Positions 32,963 to 43,135 of a stretch of 64,000 nt of DNA are shown here, piece by piece. Origin of the DNA: Bostrychus sinensis. Lineage: Eukaryota; Chordata; Actinopteri; Gobiiformes; Eleotridae. Under the pieces are notes generated by a model. It was given only the letters and a program-made list of their open reading frames with translations. It did not search any database and was not told the origin of the DNA. Each line of letters opens with the position of its first letter. Position 1 is the stretch's first letter. The position numbers were made by a program, and so were the translations under genes. The stretch lies in NCBI GenBank assembly GCA_020698575.1, contig CM036246.1:40436897-40500896 (forward strand). Direction: 5' to 3'.

Positions 32963-35900
32963 TTAAGCAATGAAAACAGTTTGTGAACCATCACCAAATA
33001 AAACAGGTGGACTCTTAAAATAAGGCACTTGAACCATAGACTCAATCAATCTGTTCACAGACTTCACTATCCTTCCCGCACGGGTTCTCACTTGGGTACC
33101 ATTCCCTGAGCACGCGTCTGTGTCAGCGTGAAATGAAGTCAGTGAATGTGTGTCAGTAGCAGGGTCATGTTCAGGTAAGAGTGAATCAGACTGACAGACT
33201 CTTGTTGCAGCAGCAAAACTGTGGGGGACTAAATCAGAACTAGGCGAGGCTCCCGGCAGTATTTCCGAATCCACCCTCGGTTCATTCAGGCTCTGTTCAT
33301 CAGTCATGGACGCAGAGACAGTACTGATCGAATCGTCCATAAGGGGTGACTCACTGAGCAAGGAACAGTCAGTAGCATCTGGTTCAATATGAAAGTCTGG
33401 GAGTGGCAGAAAGTTCACGTCCAATAAAAGGTTCCTGTGTACAACTTTCGTGTGGCCTTCAGGATCACTAATCTTGTAGACATGAATGTCGGGGTTCGCA
33501 TCAATAACAGTGTACACTTTGTCCTCCCACTTATCGGCCAGCTTTCTTTTTCCTCGTTCACCTCTATTAGCCACCAAAACACGATCTCCCACAGACAGGA
33601 AAGCGCCCTTGACACGCTTATTGTACTGCCTGGCTTGGTGCTGTTGTTCAGAGGAAGAATGTTTTTGGGCAATTTCGAAGGCACATTCGAGCGAGGAGAG
33701 CAGCATTTTGACATAAGAGTCATAGTCAGCAACAGCAGGATCATTCAAAACTTGCTTGAACATTATATCAACCGGTAGTCTTGGGACACGGCCGAACATT
33801 AGAAAAAATGGAGCATAGCCCGTTGTTTCATGGACAGTAGCATTATATGCAAAAGTAAGTGTTTGAATCTGTTGGGGCCAATGTTGCTTTTCCTTCAGTG
33901 GCAGTGTCCTAAGCATACTGCCCAGAGTGCGGTTGAACCTTTCTGTACCCCCATTCCCCATAGGGTGGTAAGCAGTCGTATGGGACTTTGCAACACCAGC
34001 CAATCTGAGGAGCTCCGCTATCAAGTTGCTCTCAAAATTCGTGCCCTGGTCAGAATGAATCCTCACGGGAAAGCCATAGACACAAAAAACATTATCCCAG
34101 AGCTTCCTAGCGACCTGCTTAGCTGTCTGGTTGGCACAAGGGAATGCATGAGCTAATTTAGTAAAGTGGTCGGTAACCACCAAAACATCTACCGACCTCT
34201 GCTTGCTGTCCTCTGCCGACCAAAAGTCTATACACACTAACTCCATAGGAGCAGAGCTCTTAATACTCTCAAGTGGGGCTCGAGCGGACGGTTCAGGGGA
34301 TTTGCCAACCACGCACCTCTGGCAACACCTTACGTACTCCCGTACATCCTTCTCCATACCAGGCCAGAAAAAACGTTGCCTTGCCAGTGAAAGGGTGCGG
34401 TCCTGGCCCTGGTGACCGGCCATGTCATGGAGACCAGACAATGCCTTGTTCCTCAGATTCTGTGGCAAAACATACTGGAATCTCTTTTGCTTGGATACTG
34501 GATCTCGCGCCACTTTGTATAGGACATCGTCACGGACAACTAATCTGTCCCAGTGCTTAAACAGTCTTAGAACCTGTGGGTCCGCACCAAACCTTTCCCG
34601 TCTGGTTGGTCTTTTTCTGGCTGTAACGAAAGGCAACACTCTAGAAATTGCATGGTCCTGTTGTTGGCTTGACTGGAGGTCTGAGGCAGACAATACAGGA
34701 GGTGTATCTTGACCACAAGACACTTGCCGCACATGTTGGACTAAACAGAGTGCCCTGGACTCGGCAGCACTAACCCACTCACTATGGGACAAACAAAGTG
34801 CCTTTACTTCAGATGCATCACACAGCACACTGTTCGAGGGAAGGGCTGCTGAACTTAAGGCCTGAGACTGGCAGCTGACCCTGAAAGCATCCTGCACTGA
34901 CTGTTCACCCACTTGATCTGCTTCCTGAACTAGGGAGGAGTATGGCTCTGATAAAAGTCTCTGACCGACAGGTCTTGCAAAGGGGTCACGACTCAGTGCA
35001 TCCGCCACTACGTTACCCCTACCTGGCAGGTGTTTAATATCAAAGGTGTAGGATGCCAGCTTAGAGACCCAGCGGACTTCACATGCATCCAGTTTCGGTT
35101 TAGTCAGGAGGTAGGTAAGTGGATTATTATCCGTCCAAACCGTGAAACTCCGCCCTTTCAGCCAGTGGCTAAACTTTTCACAAACACTCCACTTGAGAGC
35201 TAAAAGTTCCAGTCGATGGGCAGGGTACCGTCGCTGTGATACACTCAGGGTCTTACTTGCGAAAGCAACAGGTCTGGCTTTAGACTCACCCTGGGGCACT
35301 TGAGAAAGCACTGCACCAAGGCCGTCCAGTGATGCATCGGTTGATAAAACAAATGGTTCATCAAAGTTCGGGTGGGCAAGCACAACACATTCTAAGAGCA
35401 TAGTTTTTAGCTGCTCAAAGGCCTTAACGCATCCATCAGACCAGTCTGCAGGGGTAAGTTTCCGAAAAGTGCCCCGGGAATTCCTAGACTTGGCCAACAT
35501 CCCCTTTCTCTTCTGACCAGCCGTCAGTGCAAACAAAGGCCTTGCAATGGAAGAGCAGTTCGGTATGAAATGTTGATAGTAAAATACCATACCGAGAAAG
35601 GACTTGATGCGTCGGACTGAAGGCGTGCAGGCATCGTCCTCCATAAGATCACAGGCTCTCATGTTAGTGATGACCTCGACCTTTGAGGGATCCACGGACA
35701 CACCTTTCCTATCAATAATGTGGCCAAGAAATCCAACCCTTTCCCGTAGGAAGTAGCACTTTTTTGGGGCCAGCTTTAGATTGTATTCCCGAAGCCTCTG
35801 GAACACAGTATGGAGTCTTGACAGGGCCTCGTCCTCAGAAGGTGCAAAAATTAGAAGGTCGTCGAGGTAGCAGAGCAGTTTAGAGAAGGTCATGTCCCCA

Positions 35901-37501
35901 AAGATTCCAATCATCATCCTCATAAAAGACGCAGGGCTGTTGCACAGGCCCTGAGGCATTCGGTTGTATTCATGCAGCCCTAGTGGGGTTGTGAATGCGG
36001 TGTACTTCTTGTCGTCCTCGTGTAAAGGAACATTAAAGAAGCCCGAGGTCAGGTCCATCGTACTGAACAGGCAGTTGCCGCCAAGGGCAGCCAAACAATC
36101 GGCCTGGTGAGGCAGAGGGTGGGCATCTTTCAAGGTGCGGGCATTTAACCACCTAAAGTCAGTACAAATCCTCAACCCTCCATCCTTTTTCCATACCATG
36201 ACCAAGGGTGAAGCGTACTCACTAGAAGACTTCCTGATTATCCCTCTCTCCTCCATATCATTGAGCACCTGCTGCAACTTTTGATAATGCGCTGGGGGAA
36301 CTCTCCTGTATGGTAGGCGAAACGGACGATCATCAGTGAGACGGATGCGGTGCATATAGCCCTTTACCTCACCACAGTCCAGTGAATGTCTGGAAAAGAT
36401 GTCTTGATACTCAACCAGCAGCCGCGCGAGGTTTAACTTGCAGGCTTCTGTAACTTGGCAGGAGTCAATATCAATGTCTCCAAGACCTAAGTCAGACAGG
36501 CATTTGCCCATCTCAGGCATGTCACAGGGGCTGTTGGAGGCCGCATTTCCATCCTCTGCGCCACTTTGCTTGTCACCTGCAGCTACATGCAGGCCTTGGA
36601 AAACATCAAAATCTTCCATTGCCAAGCAGGGTGAAACATCGGCCAATTTGCAATTTCTCTTTAGAGTAACAGGTTTGTTAGTTGGGTTAACAATAGTCAT
36701 AGGCACCCACCTATCGCCCCATAGTGGTGTAACCAGGCGGCCCACTAAAACATTTCGCGGCATGGCCCTCGAGCTGGTAGGCTCCACGATAACAGTGCTA
36801 CCCGGGGACATAGGCACGTTGGCAGGAAGCCTACCCCAAACTAAGTGCTCATGTTTTGGCAGCAAGGTTACCGCTTGGGTGAGCTTTACAGTGCCTATCT
36901 TGTCAGGGACAGCACCACCTCTCCAGTGCTCAACGTTGGTAAACATTGACAGAAAACGATCAATCTCAGGGTCAAATTGGCGTCCGTGTTTAGAGGCAAT
37001 GTTCCAATAGTCATCAACTCCCTTCAATACATGGATAATGTGTTTAATGACATTAGAGCCAAGAATGAGATCATCTTGCTGGCCAGGCACAAACAGAGTC
37101 GGTACAATGATATGTATCCCATACAGGTGCATTTCCAAGTCGTAGAAACCTTCAGGCCGTGTCCTAAGACCACCACAGCCAATAAGAACTACATCTTCCA
37201 CAGGCTGCTGTTTTTCCGGTAACACACCAGCAGAGCGGAGTTTCTCGAGAGCACTCTCATTTATGCTACAAGCCATAGAGCCCGAGTCCAACATGCCTTC
37301 AAGATTCACGTCTTTGTTGACTAGGACAGGCGTATAAAACAGCTCGCCAAAGGCCTGGATTTTCTGGGTACACTGAATAACAATTTGAGTCCCCTTGGGT
37401 GCTGTAGCACAAGCGCCATCGTACAGTTCAGCCAGATTGGTTTCTAAGAGGGAATTGTCCATGCTACCCACACCACCCCTCGCCAGATGTGGGTTCTCTA
37501 G
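32963..37501 (-). CDS. pol: Gypsy-1 pol polyprotein (protease, RT, RNase H, integrase)
   Basis: The frame is -1 relative to gag and open from the heptamer at 37501-37507 to the stop at 32963. The first GTG is at 37471 and the first ATG at 37462, about 1500 residues. From residue 1 at 37471: aspartic protease DSGS near 62; reverse transcriptase with MDLTSG, then YLDD near 534; RNase H STDAS near 710; the integrase HHCC region near 1015-1055; the catalytic triad in CIDFW, HSDQG and TERFNRT contexts (near 1080, 1137 and 1177); and a GPY/F-like C-terminal module near 1297. The last 130 or so residues form an extra tail rich in Ser and Asp without a recognised domain. It has no internal stops. Expression is probably by -1 frameshifting from gag. 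Confidence 0.95.
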   Translation of the reverse strand, partial: LENPHLARGGVGSMDNSLLETNLAELYDGACATAPKGTQIVIQCTQKIQAFGELFYTPVLVNKDVNLEGMLDSGSMACSINESALEKLRSAGVLPEKQQPVEDVVLIGCGGLRTRPEGFYDLEMHLYGIHIIVPTLFVPGQQDDLILGSNVIKHIIHVLKGVDDYWNIASKHGRQFDPEIDRFLSMFTNVEHWRGGAVPDKIGTVKLTQAVTLLPKHEHLVWGRLPANVPMSPGSTVIVEPTSSRAMPRNVLVGRLVTPLWGDRWVPMTIVNPTNKPVTLKRNCKLADVSPCLAMEDFDVFQGLHVAAGDKQSGAEDGNAASNSPCDMPEMGKCLSDLGLGDIDIDSCQVTEACKLNLARLLVEYQDIFSRHSLDCGEVKGYMHRIRLTDDRPFRLPYRRVPPAHYQKLQQVLNDMEERGIIRKSSSEYASPLVMVWKKDGGLRICTDFRWLNARTLKDAHPLPHQADCLAALGGNCLFSTMDLTSGFFNVPLHEDDKKYTAFTTPLGLHEYNRMPQGLCNSPASFMRMMIGIFGDMTFSKLLCYLDDLLIFAPSEDEALSRLHTVFQRLREYNLKLAPKKCYFLRERVGFLGHIIDRKGVSVDPSKVEVITNMRACDLMEDDACTPSVRRIKSFLGMVFYYQHFIPNCSSIARPLFALTAGQKRKGMLAKSRNSRGTFRKLTPADWSDGCVKAFEQLKTMLLECVVLAHPNFDEPFVLSTDASLDGLGAVLSQVPQGESKARPVAFASKTLSVSQRRYPAHRLELLALKWSVCEKFSHWLKGRSFTVWTDNNPLTYLLTKPKLDACEVRWVSKLASYTFDIKHLPGRGNVVADALSRDPFARPVGQRLLSEPYSSLVQEADQVGEQSVQDAFRVSCQSQALSSAALPSNSVLCDASEVKALCLSHSEWVSAAESRALCLVQHVRQVSCGQDTPPVLSASDLQSSQQQDHAISRVLPFVTARKRPTRRERFGADPQVLRLFKHWDRLVVRDDVLYKVARDPVSKQKRFQYVLPQNLRNKALSGLHDMAGHQGQDRTLSLARQRFFWPGMEKDVREYVRCCQRCVVGKSPEPSARAPLESIKSSAPMELVCIDFWSAEDSKQRSVDVLVVTDHFTKLAHAFPCANQTAKQVARKLWDNVFCVYGFPVRIHSDQGTNFESNLIAELLRLAGVAKSHTTAYHPMGNGGTERFNRTLGSMLRTLPLKEKQHWPQQIQTLTFAYNATVHETTGYAPFFLMFGRVPRLPVDIMFKQVLNDPAVADYDSYVKMLLSSLECAFEIAQKHSSSEQQHQARQYNKRVKGAFLSVGDRVLVANRGERGKRKLADKWEDKVYTVIDANPDIHVYKISDPEGHTKVVHRNLLLDVNFLPLPDFHIEPDATDCSLLSESPLMDDSISTVSASMTDEQSLNEPRVDSEILPGASPSSDLVPHSFAAATRVCQSDSLLPEHDPATDTHSLTSFHADTDACSGNGTQVRTRAGRIVKSVNRLIESMVQVPYFKSPPVLFGDGSQTVFIA

Positions 37502-37507
37502 TTTAAC
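37466..37507 (-). promoter_or_regulatory. Candidate -1 programmed ribosomal frameshift signal (gag-pol)
   Basis: On the - strand the heptamer G-TTA-AAC (37507-37501) is in the gag reading frame and is followed at once by the gag stop TAG (37500-37498). After a 6-nt spacer, ACCCACATC (37494-37486) can pair with GGTGTGGGT (37474-37466), a 9-bp stem with one G-T pair and an 11-nt loop. The -1 frame is open from the heptamer into pol. GTTAAAC is a known slippery type, used by equine arteritis virus. The function here is inferred from the layout. Confidence 0.65.
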
Positions 37508-38862
37508 TGTGGATCCTGTGCATTGGAGGCGGCGGAGGGCCTAGAGTGGCGCTGGTTTCCACGTACAGGACAATCCTTTTTCCAATGGCCAGGAGACAAA
37601 CACTTAAGGCATCTGTTCTCCCGTCTGCAATGGGAGAGTGTGGAATGGTCAGCACAGTCACAAACTCTACATATTCTTTTAGGGAGTTGGGGCAAGGTGG
37701 AGTGAGAGTTCAGGTTAGCCGGTACCTGCGTGTGTTGGGTAATTAACCGGTCTAACACACTCACCAGACTTCTCATGCAATCAACGTCAACGCCTGCAAC
37801 ATTTGATGATACAGCAGAGGGTGGAGACCGCACTAGGGGTTTAACATCATCAGCCCCAAGCGCACTGCCAACCATCGGCACAGACTGGGATTGGACTTTG
37901 TAAACTACCGAGCCAGGCTGCAGTGGTCTCCCAGCAGCAGCACGAGATTTCTTTTCCTGTAAGTGCTCATCCAGTCTTTCTTGAATTTCACTGGCAGTCC
38001 ACTTTTCTGCTGACTTGAACTTAAAAACACCAGAGAGAGATGGGTCAGGGCAGTGTTTGACAAACATCATACTGACTTCATGGCCTGGGTCATCAATACT
38101 GCGACCCTGTCTCCGCAGACATTCATTTGCCACATCCACAGTTTTGTTTAGTCTAATCCAGTACTCCATAGCATCCTCACCAGGCAACGGCAACGTGTTA
38201 TAGAAATCCGCCAGTGGCATGCTCGAGTAGGTCATCTCACTAAAGTGTTGCTTCAGAATGTCAAAAATCACATGAGGATGAGCAGCATCGTCAATGGCTC
38301 TGTCATTGCGCAACTTTATTCGGACAACGTCCCCTGCTTTGCCCATAAGCTTTGCTAAAATCTCTTGTGATTGTTCTTGTAGCGGAACAGCTCGCTTCCT
38401 CAAATACAATGTCATGAGATTTTCCCATTCATGTACCGAAAACTTGTCTGAACCATCGCCTCTAAAGATGGGTGGTTCCTTTACGTCAGAATGCATGACG
38501 AGACTAATGTTAGGTTGTGTCATGCCAGACGTTTCTGCAGCAAAGTTAGTGTCACTGTTCACATTACGTGTGCACCTGTCAGACTGTAACTTGGCAGTGA
38601 TAGATTCACCAATTTTATCAGCTAATTGTGCAATGAGCAAACTTAAGTCAGCGCTCTGTTCAACTTGACTTGGTAGGTCACGGTTAACATAACGTGTTGA
38701 GGTAAGTTGTGGACTGGCTAATACAGGACCAGTATTTCCTGGTGCTCTGGCAACTGGGGTCTGATCATGAAACCCCCTCCCCACGCCAAACTGGAACTGA
38801 AACGGGACACTATCAGCATCAACATCCTCACGCTCAACAAAATACGTGTTACCTTCAGCCAT
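37498..38862 (-). CDS. gag: Gypsy-1 gag polyprotein
   Basis: 454 residues from ATG at 38862. The central part (about 150-310) has the helical capsid-like pattern of Ty3/Gypsy gag, with EWENL and YWIRL stretches. Near the C terminus are two Cys/His motifs: a CRVC-DC-HSTLSHC stretch and a standard CCHC knuckle CLKCLSPGHWKKDC at about 417-431, for RNA binding. It ends next to the frameshift signal. It would form the particle shell and package the element RNA. There are no breaks. Confidence 0.92.
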   Translation of the reverse strand: MAEGNTYFVEREDVDADSVPFQFQFGVGRGFHDQTPVARAPGNTGPVLASPQLTSTRYVNRDLPSQVEQSADLSLLIAQLADKIGESITAKLQSDRCTRNVNSDTNFAAETSGMTQPNISLVMHSDVKEPPIFRGDGSDKFSVHEWENLMTLYLRKRAVPLQEQSQEILAKLMGKAGDVVRIKLRNDRAIDDAAHPHVIFDILKQHFSEMTYSSMPLADFYNTLPLPGEDAMEYWIRLNKTVDVANECLRRQGRSIDDPGHEVSMMFVKHCPDPSLSGVFKFKSAEKWTASEIQERLDEHLQEKKSRAAAGRPLQPGSVVYKVQSQSVPMVGSALGADDVKPLVRSPPSAVSSNVAGVDVDCMRSLVSVLDRLITQHTQVPANLNSHSTLPQLPKRICRVCDCADHSTLSHCRRENRCLKCLSPGHWKKDCPVRGNQRHSRPSAASNAQDPQLN

Positions 38863-39137
38863 GTTTCACTCAATACACAGGAGAAAAAAAAAATCTGTAC
38901 ACAGAAAATGCCCAAGTCTCAGGAATGAGACCCTCAGAAGAAAATCAAAAACAAAAGGAAAATGTCTCTCACAACACTAAATTGTCCATAAAAGCAACTC
39001 AGTCCATGTAAAAAAAATGTACGCGTGGTCCAATGAAGAAATACCTGAGTACCATAAAGGGCGAGCGACAGCAGCTTCCCACGGCGAACGAGCTGGCGTC
39101 GAACCTTGAATCAGTCCTTGAGAGGTCACGGCACCAT
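38863..39137 (-). other. Gypsy-1 untranslated leader with primer-binding site
   Basis: 275 bp between the 5' LTR and gag. On the - strand TGGTGCCGTGAC (39136-39125) starts one base after the LTR. It is complementary to the 3' end of tRNA-His as I recall it (acceptor stem GCCGUGA/UCACGGC plus CCA), so tRNA-His is the probable primer. Confidence 0.7.
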
Positions 39138-40056
39138 TGTAACGGGTGCGATTTTGCTCATTAAAAGTCTAATGCTGCCTGTTGCACATCCGTTTACATT
39201 AGTCAATCTGCGTTGTGTTCGATGTGTGCTGCGCTGAAGGAAGGACCAAATACACTGCTGACCACTGGATGCACTTTTAATCATGGTTCTGCACAAATAA
39301 AAGAACATAGAAATCCTTGTCACATGCAGTCTCTCCCATGTACACAGCTCATCAGTCCCCTCCTCTCAGATAGCATAGCGCAGACTGAGGGACAGCTAAC
39401 ACTGTGCATATATAGGTTAGACCATTTCACAGTTTTAGTAATAAAAATAAAAAATACACATTTATGATATTGTAAAATGCCCAGGGTTTAACACGGATTA
39501 ACTGAACAATATATGAATGCACTGCACATACCTGCACAAATAAAAGAACATAGAAATCCTTGTCACATGCAGTCTCTCCCATGTACACAGCTCATCAGTC
39601 CCCTGTTAGCAAGTAAACACATGGAGAAAGCTGTAGCTAGCTCTGAGACATGTGCATACAGTAAACTTGCTAAAGACAGCAAAACACTTTAACATGGGTC
39701 ACATTTCTACATGTGAACAGTAAAATTATGAACAGTGGTGTTTTAACAATGAATCTTCATGTTTATCAAAGCTTTTACACCAAATAATACAATTATATTT
39801 GCGGGAGCACTACAATACATACCTCCTCTCAGATAGCATAGCGCAGACTGAGGGAGGCGCTGTTACAGCAGCATGTAGGCACATCGTGTTCTCTCTTAAA
39901 GTGACAGTACAGGCATAAATGTGCAACACTGTTATAACAATGAGAAAAGGCTAGAACTTGTATTTAACCATGTAATAAACATAGAACATTGAATGCAGTG
40001 AAGGATTTGGTGAAGTTCACATATAAAAATAAAAGTACAATTTTACTCTGGTTACA
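39138..40056 (-). repeat. 5' LTR of Gypsy-1
   Basis: 919 bp, same length as 31736-32654 with a constant offset of 7402 and no difference noticed by eye. It should carry the promoter for the - strand transcript. Confidence 0.95.
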
Positions 40057-40060
40057 TATA

Positions 40061-40425
40061 CAACAAATATAGCCGACAACAAATACAAAAACGAACCTAA
40101 AATGTTTTTTTTTTTTTTTTACAACTAAAAAGACCGCCAGAGGCAGCGGCACATTTCGAAACGACTGGCCGGACTCGGCTGTTTAGAGCCGGGTACAGTT
40201 AGCTCTGAGTGCCGCTAGCTAGTGAGGGGCGCTGGGTCCAGCCGGCCCGTCAACGTCGGAACTAAATTCTCAGTTAGGGGCTATCTTTAAGAATAGAGTA
40301 CAGATTTAAGATTAAAATGATAAACCTCAGGCCTCAAATCGTCTTAAACGTTAATTTCGTGCAAAGACAGCAGTAATATTTCAACTTTAAACTTACCGCT
40401 GTGGACTTTCTCCTCCACCACGGCT
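40061..40425. other. Unit-B copy of the GC-rich block
   Basis: Matches 9802-10163. No gene supported. The splice-donor-like GGTAAGT on the - strand (about 40389-40395) is kept. The last 13 bp (40413-40425) are the target site of the LINE insertion. Confidence 0.4.
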
Positions 40426-40866
40426 TTCTTCTTCTTCTTCTGTTGGCTTTATGGCGGGGGCACTCAGCGTTTTAGGTGCATTTCCGCCACCTACTGTGTT
40501 GGAGTGTGGACCAAAGTTCCCTAATATCCCTCAATCATCCGATAATGGGGAAAAAAAAAAAAAAAAAAAAAACTAGATTATATGCAATACATCGGCTTCC
40601 TTCAAGAACTTTAGCAAAGTCTTTTCTTTGATGATACTGAACACACTCTTGAGGTTCAACTCCTCCTGACCCTGTCTCCTTTCTTCAGCTACAAGTTTTT
40701 CCCTTGGCCCTGCGTGTTTTGTGCAGCATACAATAACATGATCCACTGACTCTGCTTCATTACAACTATCACATAAGCCGGTTGGATGTCTGTTAATTAG
40801 GTGCAATGTCTTGTTTAATAGAGTATGTCCTATTCTTAATCGAGAGATTACTGCGTCCTCCTTTGT
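40426..40866 (-). mobile_element. 5'-truncated I/Nimb-like LINE insertion
   Basis: 441 bp flanked by the 13-bp duplication CTCCACCACGGCT (40413-40425 and 40867-40879). Unit A has it once (10151-10163). The - strand encodes the C-terminal part of the second open reading frame with RLRIGHTLLN and a CDSCNEAES...DHVI zinc-like motif. The 3' untranslated part contains the GGTGCATTTCCGCCACCTACT-type sequence common in fish I/Nimb elements and ends in a GAA-type tail. Dead on arrival by truncation. Confidence 0.8.
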
Positions 40867-40923
40867 CTCCACCACGGCTGCCACAGCAGGAGCAGCTCTT
40901 CTTCTTCTTCTTCTTCTTGTCCT

Positions 40924-41400
40924 TGTTGTATGTGATTTTAACATGATCAAGTATATAATGAAATGTGAAGGAATGTATCTGAACTAATCATGTGACCAGG
41001 ATCTGACCCAGACTCAAGACGCCACAACAAGTGCAAGGAAACAATCTGTGCTGGAAATGTGGCCTTCATGGGAGAGCAGAAGTGATAACAGCCTCTCCCT
41101 TACAACTCGCACGTCTCTGCTAATGATAACAACCCCTCCTTTACAACTCGCACTGCTCGGCCTGAGAACTGGTTCAGATCCTGGACTATGCCCATATCTG
41201 GAGTGGGTGGTATGAAGTTGAGCCTGGGTATATATTCAGTGTGATAGGGACGGTCGTTGTTGGACGCCCAGCGTAAGCCCTGAGTAAGACGTAGGCGGTA
41301 GGGACAGATCCAACCCAGAGCTCTGTTTAATTTGGCTTATGCGAATAAAAAGACAAAAAAGCTGATTGGAGTCTTTATTGATTAGAAAAAGAACACGTCA
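40924..41400 (+). repeat. Solo LTR of an unidentified LTR element
   Basis: 477 bp with TG...CA ends and the 4-bp duplication TCCT (40920-40923 and 41401-41404). Units A (10204-10207) and C (62157-62160) have the site empty. A TATA-like GTATATATTC (about 41227) and an AATAAA (41344) in the + orientation fit an LTR promoter and poly(A) signal. No flanking internal region remains, so it probably arose by LTR-LTR recombination. Endogenous retrovirus or Gypsy cannot be decided. Confidence 0.75.
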
Positions 41401-41404
41401 TCCT

Positions 41405-41850
41405 CTACGGCAGTCTACACGCCAAAGGCGCACTGCTGCCCCTCACTGTTAAAAGGGGGTATTACACTCTGCTCCAATCACAGTCTGCGGTTCAGCCCAG
41501 AGGCAAAGACAAAGTTCATCACTGCTTTATGCGCTTCTTGCTGGTGTACAGATGGTCCAAGTAAGGTCTTCAGTGAGATTGACTTAAACTCCAGGTCAAA
41601 TATTTGTAGAAAATGTCTCTTCTGTGTTCTGCAAACCTGCTACACTCTAACAGAACATGGTGCACAGTTTCTTCCTTTCCACAGGTTTCACACTGGCCAT
41701 TGATGTGCTTCCCTATTAGACAGAGACAAACATATAGTAATAAAGAGAAGTATGTTGTTATTGACCACTCTGCCCTCGGTTTAAAAATACTAAATAACAT
41801 ATGGCCCGAAAAGATTGATTTCATTATTTAACTGAATATAATTAATAATT
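41405..41850 (-). mobile_element. 3' end of an I-like LINE (unit B)
   Basis: Copy of 10208-10640. Here the C-terminal frame is open from 41824 to 41570, with the CETCGKEE motif. It belongs to the duplicated unit. Confidence 0.6.
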
Positions 41851-42680
41851 ATTATTTATTAACCGTGCAACCTATTCATGAGACAGTGACTCGGGTTAAT
41901 CATGTGATGCTGGCGTACATGTGGGGAAAAAAGGTTGCCAAACTCCACTAATAATAGACTTCTGTAAACAAACTATGAGTGATTTGAGTATTTATAAACC
42001 AGGCATTAAAAACCATGTGTTATATTCAAACCATACTTTACTTTTACGATCAAAACGCTCTGGATTAATGCAGCTGTTATTGCCTTAAGATGGAAGCTAG
42101 TTTACCTATTAGTGGGTGAAAAACTTCATGTCTGTGTGAGATGGACCTGACAAATGTAAATTAGTATTTAGGCCAAAAGATTTCCACTATGGGCCGGTTC
42201 CAAGCCCGAGTTAATGTGTGGGTCACTTTGGAGAAAGAAAGATTTATCAGGTACCCCACACATGTCACCTGCAGTGAGGGGCCCTCCCAGAGCCGGCCCC
42301 TGGCACAGCTCACAGTTTAGGAGGCGCCGCACAGAGAAGTTTAAGTTAATGCTCACTAAAGTTTATCAAATGCTTTGTTTTTAGTGGTCGTGCTGTAGGA
42401 GGGGGCTCTTATTTAAAATCTTGCCTTGGGCTCCAACAGAGCTAGGGCCGGCTCTGGGCCTTCCTCTGCAGATATTTTTTGACCTTCGATAAAACAGGTT
42501 TAGACGCCCCTGCCTTAAACAAATGTACAAATTCTGGTAAACGATTAATCATTTGCACATTTTTGGACACTGTGCACCTTAACCTTTAGAACACGTCTCT
42601 TCCTTACACCTCCAGTCATTACAAACTATCACAGAATTACGCCATTTTGCTAAATCAACAAACACAAAAAAAAAAAAAAA
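41851..42680. other. Upstream region of the unit-B Ig gene
   Basis: Copy of 10654-11490 with scattered substitutions and a small deletion near 42475. No gene seen. A TATA-like CTTTAAATAGC lies near 42715, ahead of exon 1. Confidence 0.5.
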
Positions 42681-42934
42681 GTGTGTGTCCAGCAGATGAG
42701 GCAGTGCTCCCGGTCTTTAAATAGCCCTGACACAGAGAGGACAGTATCAAACCATCTCATCCAGAATCAGTGAAGAAACGACCTGGTCCCATTCTTCAGA
42801 GATGACTCTGCAGCTCCTCTCCAGTAAGACTTTAAACCACAGACTTCAGCCTTTTAGTTTTATTCTCAGATTTTTTGTGGGATTTGGTAAAAAAATTAAG
42901 AAAGATGTTGATTTCAAGTCAGTGTTGTTTTTTT

Positions 42935-43135
42935 CTGGTTTAGACCTGGTTTAGTCTTTGTTTAGTCCTGATTTATTCCTGATTTCGTCCTGCTTTAGAC
43001 CTGGTTTAGTCTTTAGTGGTTTTACCTGTATTTAGTCCTTGTTTAGACCTCACCTGGTTTAGTCCTGATTTAGTCTTGGTTTAGTCCTTGTTTAGACCTG
43101 GTTTACTCCTGATTTAGGTCTGGTTTAGACCTCCA
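42935..43135. repeat. TGGTTTAG-type tandem repeat in intron 1 of the unit-B Ig gene
   Basis: Same family as 11775-12160 but shorter and more degenerate. Confidence 0.75.

Larger units (their letters stand above)
31736..40056 (-). mobile_element. Complete Gypsy (Ty3-like) LTR retrotransposon, Gypsy-1
   Basis: An 8321-bp element on the - strand: LTRs of 919 bp at 31736-32654 and 39138-40056, with TGTAAC...GTTACA ends and no difference seen between them. The target duplication is TATA (31732-31735 and 40057-40060). Unit A has the empty site at 9798-9801. A primer-binding site, polypurine tract, intact gag and intact pol are all present, and no env-like frame is seen. With identical LTRs and open frames it is probably very recent and possibly active. 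Confidence 0.97.

Noticed and set aside
36438..37010. 190-codon + strand frame inside Gypsy-1
   Set aside because: Antisense shadow of the protease/RT region; no domain or independent signal.
32655..39137. An env gene that would make Gypsy-1 an errantivirus-like element
   Set aside because: Only about 300 bp lie between pol and the 3' LTR, with no frame long enough.
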